Positions 1-10,800 of a stretch of DNA of 64,000 nt are shown one piece after another. Source of the DNA: a bacterium. Lineage in GTDB: Bacteria > Orphanbacterota > Orphanbacteria > Orphanbacterales > Orphanbacteraceae. Under the pieces are notes generated by a model that worked only from the letters and a program-made list of their open reading frames with translations, was not told where the DNA came from and ran no database searches. The translations under genes were made by a program, and so were the position numbers. Position 1 is the stretch's first letter. Every line of letters begins with the position of its first letter. Location: contig JALGYY010000043.1 of the NCBI GenBank assembly GCA_025782575.1, positions 229,093-293,092 on the forward strand, written 5' to 3'.

Positions 1-891
1 CAATTTGCTCGTCAATATTCCATCCCCCACTGGTACTCCTGTCTGGATGATCTGATTCATGAGGAACGGCCGGGCGCTCTCCACATCCTGACTCCCCCCC
101 AGACCCATCTCGAAACTGCGCGAACCGGCCTGCAGGGTGGTTGTCACCTCCTGATCGAAAAGCCGTTAGCCATGTGCAAACGGGAATCCGAAGAGATCGC
201 AACGGAAGCGCGATCCGCAAAGCTCCACGTAGCCGTCTGCCACAACTATCTGAACGTCCCCGCCTACTTGAAAGCCGGGCGATTGATAGACAAAGGCTTT
301 GTGGGGAAAGTTGTTTCTGCCGAAGTCTACTGGCGGGGCTCATCTTCCGCGGTCGGGGACCGGTACGAATCCACGGAGTGGGTCAACAAGATGCCCGGTG
401 GCCCGTTTCAAGAAATTGCGCCCCACTGCGTTTACATGTTGAGTGACGTTCTCGGCCCATTGACATTTTCATCGGCGTCGGTGCGGACCCGGGATGGCGA
501 ACTGAAAGCTCTTTACGAGTCAAAAAGCGGCCTTGCCTCAATGTCCATTTCCTTGCGGTCTAATCCGGTCCGCAAGGTTCTTCGCATTCATGGGACGGAA
601 GCGTCTCTCCATGTCGACCTCAGTACGAGCACGCTCATCCGCCTCCGGGCGAAGAGAGACAGCATGCAATCCCGAACGACGGTCAATCTTCACCAGGCAT
701 TTCAGTGGGCGGCAGAGACCGGCATGAACATAGGACGCACGATTCTAGGCCGACTGCCACGGGGACACGAGTCACTGATTGCCGGGTTCTACTCTTCCCT
801 CGCCCGGGGGGAGGCCCCTTTTCCCGACATCGAAAGCGGCATCTCGACCATAGCCGCTATCGATCCTCTATGGGAGGCACTTCGAAGATAA
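1..891 (+). CDS. Gfo/Idh/MocA-family oxidoreductase, 5'-truncated
   Basis: The reading frame is open from the first base, so the N-terminal NAD(P)-binding glycine motif lies outside the window. The visible part begins late in the Rossmann domain: a strand reading LHILTPPQTH, then LLIEKPLAM, the family's E-K-P motif whose lysine sits at the active site. An internal ATG at 172 follows this motif and is not a plausible start. The remaining ~240 residues match the C-terminal alpha/beta substrate domain (CHNYLNVPAY, then GKVVSAEVYW, GGPFQEIAPH). The family performs NAD(P)-dependent oxidation or reduction of sugars, inositols or related alcohols; the substrate cannot be told. It is followed by a kinase gene on the same strand after 58 bp. 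Confidence 0.85.
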   Translation, partial: QFARQYSIPHWYSCLDDLIHEERPGALHILTPPQTHLETARTGLQGGCHLLIEKPLAMCKRESEEIATEARSAKLHVAVCHNYLNVPAYLKAGRLIDKGFVGKVVSAEVYWRGSSSAVGDRYESTEWVNKMPGGPFQEIAPHCVYMLSDVLGPLTFSSASVRTRDGELKALYESKSGLASMSISLRSNPVRKVLRIHGTEASLHVDLSTSTLIRLRAKRDSMQSRTTVNLHQAFQWAAETGMNIGRTILGRLPRGHESLIAGFYSSLARGEAPFPDIESGISTIAAIDPLWEALRR

Positions 892-949
892 TGAAGGGGG
901 CGAGGCCGGTCTGATCCTGCTATGCTCCGGCAATGCTGGAGTTCCCCCG

Positions 950-3619
950 TTGAGTCGAACGCCGAAAGAGGATCGTCAGGTTCCGGCCATCCCCGGTGAT
1001 CGCGTCGGCCGCTATATGATCGTGGAAGAGATCGGTCATGGCGGAATGGGTGTCGTATTTCGCGCCACAGATGTTGAACTCGGACGGGATGTGGCGCTCA
1101 AGTTCCCCTGGGCAGACCTGGAGGAGAGTGATCACGGCATCCGGCGGTTCCGCCGGGAAGCGAAATCCTCTTCCAGGCTGAGCCATCCCAACATCGTCCC
1201 CGTTATCGAAATCCTGGAACATAAAGGTTCCCCCTGCATCGTTCTTCAACTGGTGGAAGGGGAGGATCTGCGGAACTATCTGAAGCGGATCGGCTCGATC
1301 GAATCGGGCCGCATTCTCCGTTTGAGCGAAGACATCGGGAAGGGGCTCGCTCATGCTCACTCCCAACGGATCCTTCATCGCGATGTGAATCCCAAAAACA
1401 TCATGATCACTCCTGAAGGACGGGCTCTCCTGACCGACTTCGGCCTGGCCCGCCTCCTCCCCGGCCCAGAGGTTCTCTCGGCCGACACGACAGTCTCCAC
1501 CAGCCTGACCGCCAAAGGCGCGGCCATCGGCACGCCCCGCTACATGTCTCCGGAGCAGGCGCTCGGCCGCACGCTTGATGAGCGAAGCGATATATTCTCC
1601 CTCGGCACGGTGATGTATGAAATGTGCACGGGGAGCCCGGCATTTTCAGGCGGCGAAATGGGTGAGCTTTATGATCGAATTATTCATGGTGCACCTAAGC
1701 CGATTTCGAAATTTACGTCTGCTGTCCCGGCCGAACTCGAAAGAGTCATTCGAAAGTGTATGGCCAAGCGACCCGACGAGCGGTATCAGAACGTGGAGGA
1801 TCTACTGGTTGACCTCCGTTCGCTCCGCAGGGAACTTGACCATGAGACGTACCCGGGCAGCCATGGGATCGGTGATAGAAGAGGGGTTGATCGCCGTAAA
1901 GGGCAACGGAGCATCTGGATACCGGCGTTACTCGCCCTCCCCCTGATTGCCGGCGGGATCTGGTACGCGTTTTTCCGTGATAGTGACGCATTGCCGAAAG
2001 GTCGGCCGATCCAGATAACCAGCAACGCGGCATGGGAAGGGATGCCATCCCTTTCTCCCGATGGAAACCAGATCGCCTATGTCTCCAACGCCTCGGGAAA
2101 CCTCGACATCTATTTGATCGGCGTCGAAGGAGGAGAGTCGCTTCAACTTACTGACGATGCTGGTGAGGATCGCAATCCTTTCTGGTTTCCCGACGGCAGC
2201 TCGGTAGGATTCGCGTCCAATCGAAGCGGGGACTGGGGAGTGTGGAAGGTCGGGCGGTTCGGAGGAGGCCCCATAATGGTCGTTTCTCATGCAACGTACG
2301 GCGCAATCTCTCCTGAGGGTGATCGAATGGCTGTGGAGACCAAGACAGAACCGATCGGTTCTGTCGGTATCGGACTGGTTGACATGATCAGGCCGGCCGA
2401 ACCGCGACTCCTGACAATTGCCGAAGACGGGTCCTGGAAACATGAAACGCCGAGCTGGTCACCCGACGGGGAGCGGATCTGCTATGCCGATCTCAATTCC
2501 CTCCGGCTCGTATCTTCTGACGGTGGTCGGGGACGACGACTGATCGCCGATGGGGGGCCCGACTTCCACCCGGCCTGGTCGCCTTCGGGCAGGCACATCT
2601 ACTTCTCCTCCAGCCGGGCCGGCACCCCGGCAATCTGGAGACTGCATATTTCCTCGGGGAAACTGGAGCGGGTCACAATGGGAACGGGGCCCGAGAGCTG
2701 GCCCGATATTTCGGCCGATGGCAAAAAGCTCGCCTATGGAACCGGAGCCGCCGACCGGGATGTAGTTCTTCTCGACCGCGAACGGGGCTTATTAACCCGA
2801 ATCCCGGGGGTGAGCCAGGTTATGGCGATCGGACCTCGCGCCGACCGCATTCTCTTTGCGCGACCGTGGTCGCGGGGCCGCGTCGATCTGTGGGAGCTGC
2901 TGCTGGAGGGAGGCCTTCCGGCGGGTCCACCGAGAAAACTGACCGATCATCCCGGAGTGTCAACCCATCCCTGCCTCTCCCCCGACGGTAAGTGGATTGC
3001 CTACTATCGGGTGCTGGAAGGGCAGCGAAAAGTATGGGTGATCCCGGCCCGGGGTGGCGAACCGGTTTTGCTCGACAACGACGGGGGGTTCAGCATGCTT
3101 CCCGTCTGGTCGCCCGACGGATCACGTCTTGCCTACTTGTCGAAGCGAGGAGGAGTGTGGAGAGTACGAACCCTCGCCATGGCGGAAGGCCGGGCAACCA
3201 GTGAACCTCGAGCAATCACACCCGCCGGGATGGTTGCCTCCGGTGTCGCCTGGTCGCCGGACGGGAAATCTCTCGCAGTCGTGGGAATGACGGATGACAA
3301 AAAGGAGGTCTTCGTGATTCCCGCCGGTGGGGGCAGTCCGATTCAGATCACATGGGGAGCTGAACCCCACTCTGTGCGCTGGGATCCGGCGACCGGCCGG
3401 CTTCTTGTCAGCGGCAGTTGGGGAGGAGACAGAATCCGGCTCCGCTCCATCCCGTCCGGCGGGGGAAAACCGGACCCCCTCGATCCATTGATCGAGTTCG
3501 GTGGACTTGATGCGCCCGCTCTCTTCGATATCGATGAACAAGGCAAGCTACTCATTTACTCGAGAAGTAACCTGCACGGTGATATCTGGCTTCTTGCAAC
3601 AGAAGAAGGGAGCTACTGA
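950..3619 (+). CDS. receptor-type Ser/Thr protein kinase with C-terminal WD40-like (TolB-type) beta-propeller
   Basis: 889 residues from a TTG start; no in-frame ATG lies just upstream, and a GGAG lies 8 nt before the TTG. Residues 22-290 form a Hanks-type kinase: glycine loop GHGGMG at 29-34, ATP lysine in VALK (51), HRD at 143-145 (HRDVNPKN, with N in place of the usual K), DFG at 163-165 and SPEQ at 200-203. A single membrane helix spans about 322-342. The remaining ~540 residues are repeated blades with LSPDG-, WSPDG- and WFPDG-type motifs, as in WD40-like/TolB propellers. The layout suggests a cytoplasmic kinase and an external ligand- or wall-sensing propeller. It is the first of three kinase genes in the window, each with a different sensor. 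The signal sensed is unknown. Confidence 0.93.
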   Translation: MSRTPKEDRQVPAIPGDRVGRYMIVEEIGHGGMGVVFRATDVELGRDVALKFPWADLEESDHGIRRFRREAKSSSRLSHPNIVPVIEILEHKGSPCIVLQLVEGEDLRNYLKRIGSIESGRILRLSEDIGKGLAHAHSQRILHRDVNPKNIMITPEGRALLTDFGLARLLPGPEVLSADTTVSTSLTAKGAAIGTPRYMSPEQALGRTLDERSDIFSLGTVMYEMCTGSPAFSGGEMGELYDRIIHGAPKPISKFTSAVPAELERVIRKCMAKRPDERYQNVEDLLVDLRSLRRELDHETYPGSHGIGDRRGVDRRKGQRSIWIPALLALPLIAGGIWYAFFRDSDALPKGRPIQITSNAAWEGMPSLSPDGNQIAYVSNASGNLDIYLIGVEGGESLQLTDDAGEDRNPFWFPDGSSVGFASNRSGDWGVWKVGRFGGGPIMVVSHATYGAISPEGDRMAVETKTEPIGSVGIGLVDMIRPAEPRLLTIAEDGSWKHETPSWSPDGERICYADLNSLRLVSSDGGRGRRLIADGGPDFHPAWSPSGRHIYFSSSRAGTPAIWRLHISSGKLERVTMGTGPESWPDISADGKKLAYGTGAADRDVVLLDRERGLLTRIPGVSQVMAIGPRADRILFARPWSRGRVDLWELLLEGGLPAGPPRKLTDHPGVSTHPCLSPDGKWIAYYRVLEGQRKVWVIPARGGEPVLLDNDGGFSMLPVWSPDGSRLAYLSKRGGVWRVRTLAMAEGRATSEPRAITPAGMVASGVAWSPDGKSLAVVGMTDDKKEVFVIPAGGGSPIQITWGAEPHSVRWDPATGRLLVSGSWGGDRIRLRSIPSGGGKPDPLDPLIEFGGLDAPALFDIDEQGKLLIYSRSNLHGDIWLLATEEGSY

Positions 3620-3783
3620 CAGTATCCCCCGGAAGGAATACAACGCACTCAGCTGAAGGCGATGCTGGACATATGGGAAAGATTGTGATATTCTGCAACA
3701 AATTTCCTCTTATGATTCACTTGTCGTAGGCTGCATCCGTCCGCCTCTGGCGAGCCAATAGGAACACCGGGAGGTAGGGACGG

Positions 3784-4329
3784 GTGTATCGTTCCGTGAT
3801 CCTTCTCACTCTTGCATCTTTGGGGCTTCTATGGGCTCCTTCAATCGACGCGGCCGGATTCGAGCTGAAGTCCTCTGTAATCGGGGCAGCCGGTTCACCC
3901 GGATCGAGTGCGAGCTTCAATTCGAACGGCACTCTTGGTCAATCCTCCTCCATTGGGCCGGGAGGGAGCACTACATTTGTTCTGACAGGCGGTTTCTGGA
4001 GTAAGCTTCAAACGGCAACCGGCATCTTCGAAGCGGCTATCCCTCCTATCTTCCGGAACGCTTTGCTTCCCAATGCTCCGAACCCGTTCAACCCCGTTAC
4101 ATCGATCAACTTTGAAGTAAGCAAACAATCTCCGGTCATCATTACCATTTTCAACATAAAGGGCCAGGCAGTACGAAACCTGGTCCGGGAAGTAAGAGAG
4201 CCGGGCCGGTACGAGATCCTGTGGGACGGAAAGAACAACCAAGGCAGACAGCTCGCTTCGGGCGTTTTCTTCTGCCAGTTTCAGGTCGGCGAGTTCAGCG
4301 ACGTCAGAAAAATGCTTCTATTGAAATAG
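3784..4329 (+). CDS. secreted protein with C-terminal FlgD-like/T9SS-type sorting domain
   Basis: 181 residues from a GTG start, with a good GGGAGG Shine-Dalgarno at 3769-3774. There is a signal peptide (hydrophobic ILLTLASLGLLWAPSIDA), then a short Gly/Ser-rich region (residues 24-85) of a kind often found in small secreted proteins, then the C-terminal domain: NAPNPFNPVTSINFEV, GQAVRNLV, ILWDGKNNQG, ASGVFFCQF and the terminal basic residue of KMLLLK. That domain recurs in five other proteins of this window and probably directs export or surface attachment. Only 13 bp separate it from the next gene, so the two are probably co-transcribed. Its own function is not recognisable. Confidence 0.85.
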   Translation: MYRSVILLTLASLGLLWAPSIDAAGFELKSSVIGAAGSPGSSASFNSNGTLGQSSSIGPGGSTTFVLTGGFWSKLQTATGIFEAAIPPIFRNALLPNAPNPFNPVTSINFEVSKQSPVIITIFNIKGQAVRNLVREVREPGRYEILWDGKNNQGRQLASGVFFCQFQVGEFSDVRKMLLLK

Positions 4330-4342
4330 GAAGGAACGTCTC

Positions 4343-6271
4343 GTGAGAACCTCCATCATCATCTGTTTGAGTGTTTGCACCTTGCTTTTTTTCATGACTT
4401 CGCCTCTGGAGGCACAGATTCCCAGGCTCATCAATTACCAGGGGATTCTGACGGACACAGGCGGCAGCCCGATTACCGGCAGCCACGCTCTGATTTTTTC
4501 GCTCTACTCTGACAGCGCGGCAAGCGCGACCCTGCTCTGGACGGATTCCTATCCGGCCGTTTCGGTCGATGAAGGTCTCTTTCACGTGATTCTCGGCAAT
4601 GGGGCGGCCATTCCTGATTCCGCGTTCGTGGAACTCGCCCTCTGGCTCGGCATACAGGTCGACGCCGACCCTGAGATCGCACCCCGCTCCCAGATCACCT
4701 CGACCCCCTGGTCGATTCGGGCCGCCATGGCCGACAGCGCCGGGATGGTCGGCGCTCACAGTCATGACGATCTCTATTTCACTGAATCGGAGTTGAGTAC
4801 GCCGGGCGCACTGAACGATGGGGGGAACCCGGTGGACTGGACCAAGCTGAAGGGTGTGCCGGGCGGCTTCGCCGACGGGACCGACGATGTCGGAGGCCCC
4901 GACGGGGACTGGACGATTAACGGATCCGACATGTCGTCAGCTGTAGCCGGCAACGTCGGAATCGGAACTCCTACGCCGAGCGTGAAGCTGGAAGTAGCCG
5001 GCATGCTCCAGACCGACACGCTCAAGATCCCGACCGGCGCAGCCGCCGGGTTGATTCTGACTACGGATGCGAACGGGGTGGCATCGTGGCAGCCGGCGCC
5101 AGGCACGGGCGACATTACTGCGGTGTTCGCAGGTACGGGACTCACCGGCGGCGGCACAGGTGGCGACGTGACCATGAACGCCGACCTTGCCGGAAGCGGC
5201 GCGGCTACCACGGTCGCCCGCAGCGATCATGAACATGACGCTTATTCCGATACCGCTCATGCACACGATAATCGTTATTTTACGGAGTCCGAGCTGAATA
5301 CATCCGGTGTCTTGAACGACGCCGGGAATCCGGTGGATTGGACAAGATTAAAAGGTGTGCCGGCCGACTTCGCTGATGGTACCGATGACATCAGCACGGA
5401 TACCGACTGGACCATCAATGTCAATGAGATGTATTCCGGTGTATCGGGCAATGTAGGTGTCGGAACGAACTCTCCCGCAGCTAAACTCCACGTATTAAAC
5501 AGCAACGGGAACTACGTCCATCTTGGTCACGACACTTACGGCGTGTTCGGATATCACCAGACAGGAGCCAACTTCGGGTACATCGGTTCGTCTCAATACG
5601 GCGTCTACGGCAAAGATTCCAACACGGGAAGCTACGGTTTTCTCGGGGGCGGAAACACGGGTGTGGCCGGACACAGTTCGACTGCTGCCGGTATTTCCGG
5701 GACGAGTACGAGCGGATACGGCATCTACGGATTCAGCGATTTCTCCTGGGCCGGGTTCTTCCAGGGGGATATCCGCGTCGTCGGTTCGGTCACCGAAGGT
5801 GCGGCTTTCTCGCTGATCGATCATCCCCTCGATCCGGAAAACATGTTGCTCCGAAACAAAGTCGTTGTATCGCCTGAGAACCTGCTGATCTATCGCGGAA
5901 AAGTCACCCTGGATGAAAGCGGAGAGGCGATTGTCACGATGCCCGGCTACTTCAAAGCCCTCGCCAGGGAGGAAGAGGCGACGGTCACGCTCACTTCGGT
6001 GGGAAGACCGTTTCTTACCGGCTACGAGTGGCGCAGCGATGGCGCCGCTTTCATCGTATATGGCGACCCCGGCCGGGACGTCTCGTGGACAGCACTCGCC
6101 GGGCGCGATGACCCGGTAAGCCGCCAGCTCGCCATGCCTGTGGAAGAAGAAAAGGGGCCGGATAACGGTGTTTGTGATCGCGGAGAGTTTCTCTATCCCG
6201 CAGCCTACGGCTATCCGGCCAACCGGGGAGCGGACTACCAGACTCAGCAGGAGCTGGCCCCGGAGAAATAG
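4343..6271 (+). CDS. secreted fibre-like protein with internal duplicated repeat
   Basis: 642 residues from GTG, with AGGAAGG 7 nt upstream. A signal peptide (SIIICLSVCTLLFFMTSPLEA) is followed by a domain beginning RLINYQGILTDTGGSPITG, seen in many bacterial extracellular proteins with tail-fibre resemblance. Two copies of a ~75-residue unit follow (near residues 138-220 and 300-385), each running HDDLYFTESEL or HDNRYFTESEL, NPVDWTKLKGVP, FADGTDD, DWTIN, GNVGIGT or GNVGVGT. Next is a glycine-rich stretch resembling fibre beta-helix repeats, then a distinct C-terminal domain of ~180 residues. Unlike its upstream neighbour it lacks the FlgD-like sorting domain, so its surface attachment, if any, would differ. 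Likely a surface fibre; no enzyme motif is visible. Confidence 0.82.
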   Translation: MRTSIIICLSVCTLLFFMTSPLEAQIPRLINYQGILTDTGGSPITGSHALIFSLYSDSAASATLLWTDSYPAVSVDEGLFHVILGNGAAIPDSAFVELALWLGIQVDADPEIAPRSQITSTPWSIRAAMADSAGMVGAHSHDDLYFTESELSTPGALNDGGNPVDWTKLKGVPGGFADGTDDVGGPDGDWTINGSDMSSAVAGNVGIGTPTPSVKLEVAGMLQTDTLKIPTGAAAGLILTTDANGVASWQPAPGTGDITAVFAGTGLTGGGTGGDVTMNADLAGSGAATTVARSDHEHDAYSDTAHAHDNRYFTESELNTSGVLNDAGNPVDWTRLKGVPADFADGTDDISTDTDWTINVNEMYSGVSGNVGVGTNSPAAKLHVLNSNGNYVHLGHDTYGVFGYHQTGANFGYIGSSQYGVYGKDSNTGSYGFLGGGNTGVAGHSSTAAGISGTSTSGYGIYGFSDFSWAGFFQGDIRVVGSVTEGAAFSLIDHPLDPENMLLRNKVVVSPENLLIYRGKVTLDESGEAIVTMPGYFKALAREEEATVTLTSVGRPFLTGYEWRSDGAAFIVYGDPGRDVSWTALAGRDDPVSRQLAMPVEEEKGPDNGVCDRGEFLYPAAYGYPANRGADYQTQQELAPEK

Positions 6272-6517
6272 GAATCGGCCTCTGATCGGAATCGCATCCG
6301 GCTTCTCCCCGGAAGTACGTGTACGGAGTCGGTGCGCGTCAAAGTATTATCACCTCCGGACCCTGTATGACCTCTCCTCTACGCATTTGATCTCTAGATT
6401 TATCGAAGAATCAAGGCTAGAATACCACAGTAACTCCCCCGGACAGGCCGAGCCTCCTCAATACTGCCGCCAGACCGGGACAGGGTCGCTTCCGACAACT
6501 CTTGCAAAGGAACTGGC

Positions 6518-7897
6518 ATGCCACTCTCACCCGTAGTCGTAACGGGGGTCGGGCCGGTGAGCGCCATCGGGTGCGGCCGGAACGAGTTCTGGGATTCTCT
6601 CGTAAACGGCAGGGACGGCTTCGGCCCGATCACCCTGTGCGATGCTTCTGAATCTCCCTCGAAGATCGGCGCCGAAGTATCGGGCTTCGCTCTAGAGGAC
6701 TTCGTTGCGAAGGGTCACATCATGGGACGTCGAACCCCTCGAGCTGTTCAGCTCGCCCTCGCTTCCGCCGTGCTGGCGCTTCACGACGCCGAGATCGATC
6801 TCGACTCATGCGATGCGGATCGATTCGGTGTGTACGTCGGCACTTCGATGGGAAATATTGACGTAATTCTCAGCTTGAATGCTCGATTGATCAAGCAGGG
6901 CAACGTCCCTGCCCATGCCGCATTTCACGCATTCAATCACTCGGCGGCGTGTGTGATTTCTTCGTTCTTCAATATTCGAGGGCCCATTCAGACAGCCACT
7001 TCGGGGTGTAACTCCGGGATCGACGCGGTCGGCCAGGCGACGAGAATGATCCAGGCAGGTGCAGTCGACGCCATGCTCGTCATCGGCACTGATTGCGAGC
7101 TCGTATCAGAGGTGCTCGCCGCAATGAACGCATCGAATTCACTGACCACCAGATACAACGATGATCCCTCCCGCGCCTCACGACCATGGGACAAGGGGCG
7201 TGACGGCAATGTGATCGGCGAGGGAGCCGCAGGGCTCCTGCTCGAATCCGAGTCCCATGCCCGTTCACGAAACGCACGGATCTATGCGAGCGTCAAGGGA
7301 TACCAGGTTTCATCAGCCGGCCAGAACCGCCAGTACAGTCACGATTCTCCCGAAATCGACATCCGTCCGTGTGTGCGTGCGATGAAAGCCGCAATGGCTG
7401 AGGCCCGCTGGGATGCGAGCGAGGTCGATCTTGTTAACGCAAACGGATCTTCTTCTGTTCTCTACGACAAACTCGAGGGACTCGCGATGGCGGAGGTGTT
7501 CGGGAACCGTCTTTCAGAAACGCGGATCCATTCGCAGAAGTCGATGATGGGACAGCATGGCGCCGGATCGTCCGCCCTGCAGGCGGTGGGAGCCTGTCTG
7601 TCGATCAGGAGGGGAACGGCACCACCGACAATCAATTGTGATGATCCCGATCCCGAATGTGGCCCCCTTCGCATTTCGGGTAAAGCGGAGACTTTCTGGC
7701 CTGAACGTGTCCTGGTTCATTCGATCGGCCTTGGTGGCTTCTACTATTCCGCCGCCGCATTCGAGGCGGTCGAAGATAGCGGATCGATGCAGACCGGCGC
7801 GATCAGCGTTAAGTGGAGCGATGAGAAACACCCGATCTTCCAGCCCACAGAAGAGTTCCAGAAACCGCTCACACCGTGGGAGCCCCGCCGAGACTGA
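6518..7897 (+). CDS. beta-ketoacyl synthase (FabF-like) with altered active-site histidines
   Basis: 459 residues, close to the usual length for FabF-type condensing enzymes. Recognisable motifs are VVVTGVGPVSAIG (N-terminus), SGCNSGIDAVG with the nucleophile Cys164, SRPWDKGRDG at 221-230 and GEGAAGLLLE. The first catalytic histidine, normally in VNAHGTST, is Asn309 here (VNANGSSS). At the position of the second (KSMTGH in FabF) the sequence is KSMMGQHG, placing Gln346 there with His347 one residue on. Such a C-N-Q set should be poor at decarboxylative condensation. No acyl carrier protein or other fatty-acid gene is nearby; instead the stop overlaps the start of the next kinase gene by one base (TGATG). 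Family assignment is firm; the reaction is uncertain. Confidence 0.9.
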   Translation: MPLSPVVVTGVGPVSAIGCGRNEFWDSLVNGRDGFGPITLCDASESPSKIGAEVSGFALEDFVAKGHIMGRRTPRAVQLALASAVLALHDAEIDLDSCDADRFGVYVGTSMGNIDVILSLNARLIKQGNVPAHAAFHAFNHSAACVISSFFNIRGPIQTATSGCNSGIDAVGQATRMIQAGAVDAMLVIGTDCELVSEVLAAMNASNSLTTRYNDDPSRASRPWDKGRDGNVIGEGAAGLLLESESHARSRNARIYASVKGYQVSSAGQNRQYSHDSPEIDIRPCVRAMKAAMAEARWDASEVDLVNANGSSSVLYDKLEGLAMAEVFGNRLSETRIHSQKSMMGQHGAGSSALQAVGACLSIRRGTAPPTINCDDPDPECGPLRISGKAETFWPERVLVHSIGLGGFYYSAAAFEAVEDSGSMQTGAISVKWSDEKHPIFQPTEEFQKPLTPWEPRRD

Positions 7898-10800
7898 TGT
7901 CGAATCCCTCCAGGTATCCGAGCAGGATCGCTCAATTCCGGCTTCTCGAAAAGCTGGGCCGGGGAGGCATGGGCGTGGTATTCAAGGCGCACGATACGCG
8001 CCTCGGGCGGAGTGTGGCCCTCAAGCTATTGAATACCGAGCATGCCGGCGAAGCGGTGTCTCGGAAACGATTGATATCGGAAGCGCAGGCGGCCGCCGCG
8101 CTGAACCATCCTCATATCGCCACGCTGTACGAGATGATCGAGTCCGATCAGGGCCTCTGTCTGGTAATGGAGTATGTGCCGGGTGCGACTCTGGAGAATC
8201 TCCTCCGGCAGAGTCCGGCGACGCCGGACCGGATTATCGTCTGGGCGCGTGCGATCGCCGAGGCAATCGCCGAAGCCCATCGGCACGGGATCGTGCATCG
8301 GGACATCAAAGCGGCGAATGTAATGGTCACGCCGCGCGATTCGATCAAGATTCTCGACTTCGGGCTTGCCCACATGACGAACCGCCTGCTCCAATCAAAC
8401 AAGGAGGGTGCGGATCGTCTCACCGAAGACGGCACGATCGTCGGCACTGTAGACTACCTGGCGCCCGAACTCTTGAGAGGTGAACCGGCTTCACCGGGGA
8501 GCGATGTATTTGCGCTCGGTGTCCTTTTCTATCTGATGACCGGCGGCGCGCTGCCGTTCCGCGGCCGGACCCCCGCTGTGATTCTTACAAAGATACTGAA
8601 CGAGGACGCACCCCCGCTTGAGTGCGAGCCGGGTTCGCCGCTCCAGGCGCTGCATGGTGTGATCCGAAAAGCGCTCGCGAAACAGGCAAGTGAACGATAC
8701 ACCGACGCGGGTGAGCTGGCGACTGATCTCGAAGCCTCAGTCGAATCGCGGAGAATTACCGGCACAGAAGTCGGTGACAAGGGCAAAGAAATTGCCGTCC
8801 CACCGAACAACCTGCCGTCCGACCTGACCCCCTTCATCGGTCACTCGATCGAACTGGACGAACTGGATGCTGCGATCGAAACCGGTCGGCTCATCACACT
8901 CACCGGGCTCGGAGGGACGGGCAAGTCGAGGCTCGCCATTGAACTCGGTCGCCGTCTGATCGATCGCTTTCCGGGCGGAGTGTTCCATATCGATTTCGCC
9001 TCCCTCCAGCCGGATGGTGACGGCATGAGCTTGATCGCCACTGCCGTCGGAATACGCGAGGAATCGCCGAGAACGGTTCTCGATCAATTGATCGATTCGT
9101 TTCGCGATCACCCGACCCTTCTTCTTTTCGATAATTGTGAGCATGTTCTGGATGTGGCAGGGGACTCGGCACGCCGACTTCTGGAAGCCTCCCCCCTTCT
9201 TTGTGTGATCGCGACGAGCCGGGATCGTCTCGAAGTGCCTGGCGAATCGGTTCACCCGGTTCGCGCACTCTCCCTTCCCGATCCGGGCACCAAAAATCTT
9301 TCGATAGAAGAGTTACTGGAGTACGAGTCCGTCCGGCTTTTTGTAGACCGAGCTCTCGCCTCTCACTCTGGCTTCGCCGTGAGCGAGAAGAATGGTGACG
9401 CCGTCGTCAGCATCTGCAGAAAACTCGACGGGATTCCCCTCGCAATTGAACTTGCCGCGGCTCGGACTCGTGTCCTCTCGATCGAACAGATCGATAAACG
9501 ACTTGAAAACCGGTTTCACCTGCTGACCTCCCGGAACCGTAGGACCTCCGCCCGCCATCAGACGTTACGAGCGACGATCGACTGGAGCGTCGATCTTCTG
9601 GACGACCTCGAGAAGCTCCTGTTTTTTCGATCAGGCATATTCCCCGGCAGTTTCGATCTCGGCGCGGCTGAGGTGATCTGTTCAGGCGGGGTGATCGAGG
9701 AGTTCGACGTACTGGACCTTATCTCGACGCTCGTCGACCGCTCGATTGTAGTGGCCGAAGAAGGGGCGGACGGAACGGTTCGATACAGACTCTATGAAAC
9801 TCTTCGAGCCTATGCTTCGGGCGAGCTCGCCGCTGCTGAAATTGAGCCGCTCGGCATTCGCTATGAGAACTATTATTCCGATCTCGCCATGAACGCGGCG
9901 GCCGAGCTGACGGGCCCTGACCAACTCGCCTGGTTTGCGCGGCTTGACCGTGAGTTTGTCAACCTGCGAACCATGCTGGATCGGGCGGCCACGCGAAACG
10001 ATTCGGAAACTCTCCTCGAGACGACCGCCGCACTCGGCCGGTACTGGCTCGTACGAGGGCACCTGTCTGAGGGGCGCCGTCATTCGGAGCGAGCCCTCCA
10101 GTTGGCAAGAAAATCTCGGACTGACGATCTTGTGGCACAGGTGCTTCTCTTTGCCGGCTCCCTCGCGAATGACCAGGGGGATTATGAAACCGCGATTGAA
10201 CGACTGGAAGCGGCCCTTGATATGAGAAAGAAACTGAAAGACAGGAGCGGTGCCGCCGAAGCGGCAGTCAGCCTGGGAATTACCGCCAGGGACCAGGGGG
10301 ACTATGAAAGGGCCGGCCGATTCCTGACCGAGGCAGTTGCGGCGACGAAGAAACTGGGTGAACCGGCGCGGGTCGCCCAGTCAATTCATGCGCTCGGGAT
10401 CACCCGGCATCGTGAAGGCGAGTGCGAACGGGCTGCCGCTCTGTTCGAGGAGGGCCTTGCCATTCGGGAGAGCCTCGGAGATCCGAGAGGAATCGCCGCG
10501 TTTCACGCTCATCTCGGAAGCGTCGCCTACGACCAGGGAGACCTCGACCGATCGACTGAACTGCTGGAACGGGGACTCGCCACGTTTCGTGAAGTAGGAA
10601 ACAGTCGGGGTATTGTTTATGCGTTACTCTATCTGGGCGGTATCGATCGCCGGCATGGTCGCTACGAGGAGGCCCGCACCCGATTCAAGGAATGCCTCGA
10701 TACATCGTATGAACTGGGTGACCGACTTCACGTCGCTCGTTCGATCGAATCATTCGCTCAGCTTGCTGCTGAAGAAGGAAACGGGGAAATTGCCCTTAAG

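Noticed and set aside
7557-8483. 308-codon plus-strand frame
   Set aside because: It overlaps the ketosynthase and kinase genes in another frame and has no recognisable domain; a composition-driven shadow.
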